Shown one piece after another: positions 30,017-33,263 of a stretch of 33,263 nt of DNA. Source of the DNA: Candidatus Portnoybacteria bacterium RBG_13_40_8 (GTDB taxonomy: Bacteria; Patescibacteriota; Minisyncoccia; RBG-13-40-8-A). The position numbers and the translations under genes are program-made. The stretch lies in assembly GCA_001819435.1 (NCBI GenBank), contig MHMT01000004.1, forward strand, positions 1-33,263. Reading direction: 5' to 3'. The notes beneath the pieces are model-generated. The model saw only the letters and a program-made list of their open reading frames with translations, had not been told where the DNA came from and did not search any database. Numbering within the stretch: the stretch's first letter is position 1; each line of letters opens with the position of its first letter.

Positions 30017-31714
30017 ATGAATATCAAGAAGAAAATACTTTTTCTTGTGACACAGTCTGAGTTTGGTGGAGCTCAGCGTTTTATTTATACCCTCATAGAG
30101 GGTATGCGTAGATACACGCAGATTGAACCCCGAGCTAAGCTCGGGGATACGCAGATAAATGCAGATAAAGGCGATTTTTTATATTCAGATGTTACTTATA
30201 AAATTAGAGGTGCTTGTTTTAAAATTTGGAAAGAATTCAGAGGGGCTTTTAAAGAGAAGGTAATTGAAAGGGCTCTGGCAAAAGAATTACAGAATCAAGG
30301 ATTAACAGTTGATACCCAGAAACAGATTTCAGTGCTTTACGATAATGAGAAGATAGGGAAATATGTTCCCGATATGGTGGTTGATGATAGGGTTTTGGTT
30401 GAATTAAAAAGCAAAACTTTTTTAACAAAGGAAGACGAGAAACAATTTTGGTTATATTTAAAGGGATCGAATTATCGATTGGGTCTATTGATCAACTTTG
30501 GTAAAAAACTAGAAATTAAACGTAAAATTTACGATACGGCTCGTGAACAATCTGCGTCAATCAGCGTATTGCCGAAGGCACAAAATCAGCGTGTATCAGC
30601 GAACTATGAAGTAGTTGTTGCTGCGGGACCGGAAGGCGATAATGAAAACGGGCTTTTGTCTGCTTTGGAAAAAACAGGGATTAATGTTATTCGTCTTAAA
30701 TATATGAGACGTACTATTAATCCTTTTTTTGATACTCTGGGCTTTTTTGAGATTAAAAGAATATTAAAAAAACAAAAACCTGATATTGTTTTTTTATGTA
30801 GCACCAAGGCCGGAGCCATAGGTTCGCTCGCCGCTTACCTATATCGCAGATTCACGCATCAGCGTAAATCCGCGTATTCGAGCGAAGCGAGACAAAATCA
30901 GCGTGTATCAGCGCGACCGAAGGTCATATATAGAATCGGCGGCTGGACATTTAATGATCCCTGGCCGAATTGGAAAAAGAAGTTATATATTTTGATAGAG
31001 AAATATACCGCTAAATTTAAAGATTATATTGTTAATAATGCCAGTTCAGACAAAAAGCAAGCAATAGAATTAGGCATAAAACCGAAAAAGGAATTAACAT
31101 TAATCCATAATGGAATAGATGTCTCTCGACTCGAAAAAGAATTTTTAATAAGAGAAAAGGCAAGAAAAGAATTAAATCTTAATCAATCTGATTTTGTTGT
31201 TGGGGCAATCGCTAACTTTTATCCACCAAAGGGATTAAAGTATTTGATAGAAGCTGCCAGCCTGTTATCGGGTAAAGATATTAAATTTATAATTATTGGT
31301 GATGGCGAAGAAAGAACCCTATTAGAAAAAGTAATCGAGGAGAAAAATTTAAAAAATAATTTTATTTTGAAAGGCGTTATTCCCGAAGCATATAGGTATT
31401 TAAAGGCATTTGATATATTTGTTTTGCCGTCAGTTAAAGAAGGATTTCCTTGGACTATTTTGGAAGCGATGTCTGCAGAAGTCCCGGTTATAGCTACAAA
31501 AGTCGGCGCCGTCCCAGAAGTGATAAGGAATAACAAAAATGGAATTTTAATAGAACCAGAAAATCCGCAACAGATATCAGGAGCGATTGAAATGTTAATA
31601 GATGACAAAGGTTTGAAAGAAATTTTAGCGAAAGAAGGCAAAAAAATAGTAACAGAAGAATTCAATTTAAAAACAATGGTAAAAAAATATGAAGACTTGT
31701 TTTTTATCAATTGA
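30017..31714 (+). CDS. GT4-family glycosyltransferase interrupted in frame by a GxxExxY-domain element
   Basis: GT-B fold transferase, likely adding a sugar to a lipid-linked or surface glycan. The N-terminal Rossmann half starts ILFLVTQSEFGGAQRFIYTLIEGM (to residue 30), is broken by residues 31-195, and resumes at YEVVVAAGPEGD. After a second short insert (277-299) the C-terminal GT1/GT4 half is complete: LTLIHNGIDVSRL, VVGAIANFYPPKG, FIIIGDGEERTLLE, and the donor-site EGFPWTILEAMSAEVPVIATKVG with the EX7E pair. At 565 aa it is about 190 longer than ordinary members, and the two inserts account for 188. Whether the chain folds and works, or is a translated pseudogene, cannot be told. The 3' end overlaps the next gene by 26 nt. 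Confidence 0.9.
   Translation: MNIKKKILFLVTQSEFGGAQRFIYTLIEGMRRYTQIEPRAKLGDTQINADKGDFLYSDVTYKIRGACFKIWKEFRGAFKEKVIERALAKELQNQGLTVDTQKQISVLYDNEKIGKYVPDMVVDDRVLVELKSKTFLTKEDEKQFWLYLKGSNYRLGLLINFGKKLEIKRKIYDTAREQSASISVLPKAQNQRVSANYEVVVAAGPEGDNENGLLSALEKTGINVIRLKYMRRTINPFFDTLGFFEIKRILKKQKPDIVFLCSTKAGAIGSLAAYLYRRFTHQRKSAYSSEARQNQRVSARPKVIYRIGGWTFNDPWPNWKKKLYILIEKYTAKFKDYIVNNASSDKKQAIELGIKPKKELTLIHNGIDVSRLEKEFLIREKARKELNLNQSDFVVGAIANFYPPKGLKYLIEAASLLSGKDIKFIIIGDGEERTLLEKVIEEKNLKNNFILKGVIPEAYRYLKAFDIFVLPSVKEGFPWTILEAMSAEVPVIATKVGAVPEVIRNNKNGILIEPENPQQISGAIEMLIDDKGLKEILAKEGKKIVTEEFNLKTMVKKYEDLFFIN
30107..30601 (+). mobile_element. 495-bp in-frame insertion element with a GxxExxY (PD-(D/E)XK-like) domain
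   Basis: Terminal inverted repeats: left 30107-30124 (CGTAGATACACGCAGATT), right 30584-30601, whose reverse complement is CGCTGATACACGCTGATT, 15 of 18 identical. Next inside each end is a short palindrome (CCCCGAGC-TAA-GCTCGGGG; TGCC-GAA-GGCA), then a second inverted pair (ATACGCAG.. at 30148; its partner at about 30549-30570). 495 bp is 165 codons starting exactly at codon 31. The cargo (residues 52-172) has the GxxExxY-family layout: DVTYKIRGACFKIWKEF, AFKEKVIERAL (motif degenerate: A77..E80..I83), PDMVVDDRVLVELK (D119, E129, K131) and LGLLINFG. Family identity is from memory. Confidence 0.8.
30845..30913 (+). mobile_element. 69-bp cargo-less relative of the GxxExxY element
   Basis: Left end CGCAGATTCACGC matches the 495-bp element's terminal repeat at 11 of 13. 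The right end shares an exact 22-nt stretch with the right end of the larger element (30580-30601 and 30892-30913). 69 bp is 23 codons, beginning at codon 277 in the same phase, so both copies end QNQRVSA. The middle holds a CGAGCGAAGCGAG block instead of the gene. It sits between the GT segments LAAYLY and KVIYRIGG. Confidence 0.78.
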
Positions 31715-32486
31715 TGTAGAAAAAAGAGAAAATCAGGAAAACCAGCCGTTCGAGGGGGTGGAAAAATTGGATAATATTTTGAATATTTTCAAAAAGCATC
31801 ATCTCAAATCCACCCTTTTTGTCACTGGCGAAGTTCTGGAAAAGTATCCGGAATTGGTTAAGAAATGGACAAATGAACACGAAATCGGCTGTCATGGCTA
31901 TTATCATATTCCATTAGATAAATTAGGTTTAATCGAGAGAGAAAAACAGGTAGTAGATTTTATTGGTTTATATAAAAACAATTTTAACAGGTCACCAAAA
32001 GGGTTCAGGGCTCCTCGGAATATTATCGATAATGAGCAATTTCCTATTTTAGAAAAATACGGATTTCTATACGATGCCAGCGTTTTCCCTCGTTATCCCT
32101 GGCGACTTCATAGATATGAAGGATATCGGGGCCGAGCGCCAATTAACCCCTATTTTCTTGACAGAAAAAATTACAAGAAAAAAGGAGAAGCAAATATTCT
32201 AGAAATACCAGAAAGCCCGGTTTTTCTTAATATTCCCTTGGTAGGAACATGGTTAAGAAAATTAGGCGTAGGAATATTTAAAAAGCTGTTTTTATTTAAA
32301 AAGCCAAGATTTATTAGCTTTTCAATGCATTCTTGGGATGGAGTAAAATTCAAAGGGAAAAGTTCTAAAAATAGCGGAGAAAAATATTTAAAACAATTGG
32401 ATAAAATACTTGGCCATTTAAATAAAATTGGCTATGAATTCAAAACCGGCGAGAAAATTTATGAAGAATTTTCAGAAAATAAATAG
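31689..32486 (+). CDS. Polysaccharide deacetylase (NodB/CE4 family)
   Basis: Metal-dependent deacetylase acting on N-acetyl groups of a surface glycan or its precursor, 265 aa. The opening FLSIDVE supplies the catalytic Asp (SxD variant), and HEIGCHGYYH gives the metal-binding His pair. FRAPRN is motif 3, DASVFP is in motif 4, and FSMHSWD carries the late His. There is no signal peptide, so it acts in the cytoplasm or on the inner leaflet, similar to WbmS/PIG-L-like or exopolysaccharide deacetylases. It begins inside the end of the glycosyltransferase gene (26-nt overlap) and overlaps the next gene by 26 nt as well. Confidence 0.9.
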   Translation: MKTCFLSIDVEKRENQENQPFEGVEKLDNILNIFKKHHLKSTLFVTGEVLEKYPELVKKWTNEHEIGCHGYYHIPLDKLGLIEREKQVVDFIGLYKNNFNRSPKGFRAPRNIIDNEQFPILEKYGFLYDASVFPRYPWRLHRYEGYRGRAPINPYFLDRKNYKKKGEANILEIPESPVFLNIPLVGTWLRKLGVGIFKKLFLFKKPRFISFSMHSWDGVKFKGKSSKNSGEKYLKQLDKILGHLNKIGYEFKTGEKIYEEFSENK

Positions 32487-33263
32487 ACAGGAATATAAAG
32501 ATTGGCTGGACAAAGTCCAGTTTAAAACATTTTTTCATGAAACCGATTGGCACGAATTTCTGGAAAAAGAATTTAAATGGCTGAAATTCGAATATTATTT
32601 ATATAAAAATAAGAATAATGAGGTATTACTGCCGATGGCTATTATTGGCAAGAAACTGATTTCGCTTCCGTTTTGCGAATATGGTGGACCATTGCGCCTA
32701 AAAGAATTTGATTTAAATGAATTTAACAGAGATGTTTTAACTGAATTTGGCGATGGTATCAAAATAAAAATTTGGCCACAAGTTTCCGAACTCGCAGGGG
32801 ATTCGTCTGGCATTGTAAGCACTGTATCGAGTCATTGGTTGGCAGATTTAAAATTTGAAAACGAAGTTTGGGGTTCTTTTAGAAAAACCCTAAAACATGA
32901 AATCAAACACGCGCAAGAACGGGGGTTAGAAATTAAGGCATCTAAAAACCCGAAGGAAGTGAGGAAATTCTATGATCTATATACAGCGAATTTAAAACGA
33001 AAAAGAACCATTCCTTATCCTTGGTCTCTGGTCCAATTTCTATGTCAAAGTGCATCTAGCGAGCTGTTATTGGCCTTGTATAAGGGGAAGATTGTGGCAG
33101 GAAGCCTATTCTTGAATTATAGTTATTTTGTCCATTATTTCCTGAGCGCTTCTGATTATAAGCACAGGAATTTGGGAGCTAGTTATTTAATTATTTGGGA
33201 CAAGATAAAGAGGTTAATCGGACAAGGCAAAACTTTGGATTTGGGCGCATCGCCCATGGGCTC
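32461..33263 (+). CDS. FemAB/GNAT-like protein (3' truncated by window edge)
   Basis: Open from ATG 32461 to the window end, 267 codons. Start MKNFQKINRQEYKDWLDKV, then FFHETDWHEFLEKEF, LLPMAIIGKKLISLPFCEYGGPL, FRKTLKHEIKHAQERGLEI, VRKFYDLYTANLKRKRTIPYP, LLALYKGKIVAGSLFLNY and NLGASYLIIWDKIKRL..TLDLGASPMG. This is the pattern of FemAB-related acyltransferases found in exopolysaccharide clusters (the CelD/FemAB-like GNAT group), where they transfer aminoacyl or acyl groups. The exact substrate is unknown. It overlaps the deacetylase by 26 nt and is part of the same operon. Confidence 0.85.
   Translation, partial: MKNFQKINRQEYKDWLDKVQFKTFFHETDWHEFLEKEFKWLKFEYYLYKNKNNEVLLPMAIIGKKLISLPFCEYGGPLRLKEFDLNEFNRDVLTEFGDGIKIKIWPQVSELAGDSSGIVSTVSSHWLADLKFENEVWGSFRKTLKHEIKHAQERGLEIKASKNPKEVRKFYDLYTANLKRKRTIPYPWSLVQFLCQSASSELLLALYKGKIVAGSLFLNYSYFVHYFLSASDYKHRNLGASYLIIWDKIKRLIGQGKTLDLGASPMG

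Noticed and set aside
30107-30601. Intein in the glycosyltransferase
   Set aside because: No Cys/Ser at the first position, no HN-Cys/Ser/Thr end, and no Hint-domain blocks. The unit starts with Arg and ends QRVSA, and it has DNA-level terminal repeats.
30017-31714. Two separate genes (GxxExxY protein plus glycosyltransferase)
   Set aside because: The frame is continuous with no internal promoter, SD or stop, and the first 30 residues clearly belong to the glycosyltransferase.

Overview
The window looks like a chromosomal segment of an AT-rich bacterium with a small genome, most likely a member of the Patescibacteria/CPR, Parcubacteria-like. This is inferred, not proven. The grounds are very tight gene packing, many housekeeping starts without a Shine-Dalgarno sequence, a DUF5667-type partner next to an ECF sigma factor, a 1224-residue surface protein whose N-terminal module recurs in a neighbour, a lone purN, and frequent short repeat insertions inside conserved genes. 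No plasmid, prophage, CRISPR array or rRNA was seen.

Layout. 1-4956 (+): metG (5' truncated), tatD, leuS, purN. 5033-5521 (-): two small single-gene units. 5641-10340 (-): LCP transferase-pth, then dprA-topA-tRNA-Leu(CAA); between pth and dprA a strong + strand promoter drives a candidate structured RNA that runs antisense into the 3' end of pth. 10399-16440 (+): lepB, hisS, HIT protein, rpsU, yqeY, ybeY, ftsA, ftsZ, a translation and division cluster. 16460-19177 (+): clpB under a perfect CIRCE operator. 19.2-23.1 kb: a run of small, mostly unrecognised single-gene units, including a type IV pilin-like protein; most have an extended -10 promoter and an intrinsic terminator, and the SD-led genes carry an AAAGGAGG-type site. 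23.1-24.6 kb: ECF sigma factor and DUF5667 membrane protein. 24.8-30.0 kb: a large surface protein and a beta-helix surface protein sharing an N-terminal module. 30.0-33.3 kb: glycosyltransferase, NodB-type deacetylase and FemAB-like protein (3' truncated), a surface-glycan operon.

The most unusual object is inside the glycosyltransferase gene. A 495-bp unit bounded by 18-bp imperfect terminal inverted repeats sits exactly on codon boundaries and encodes a GxxExxY-family (PD-(D/E)XK-like) domain. A 69-bp relative with the same ends but no cargo lies 243 bp downstream in the same gene and the same reading phase. Smaller in-frame insertions (heptanucleotide repeats and palindromes) interrupt metG, tatD, leuS, pth, ybeY and a surface-protein gene. 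Together they suggest a genome that tolerates, or selects for, insertions that are translated through.

Regulatory signals are unusually easy to read: a repeated TTGACA-17-TGNTANNNT promoter design; probable leaderless mRNAs for leuS, lepB and two late genes, with the start codon 6-8 nt after the -10 box; a CIRCE whose spacer holds the -35 box; and an ftsZ leader with competing stems.
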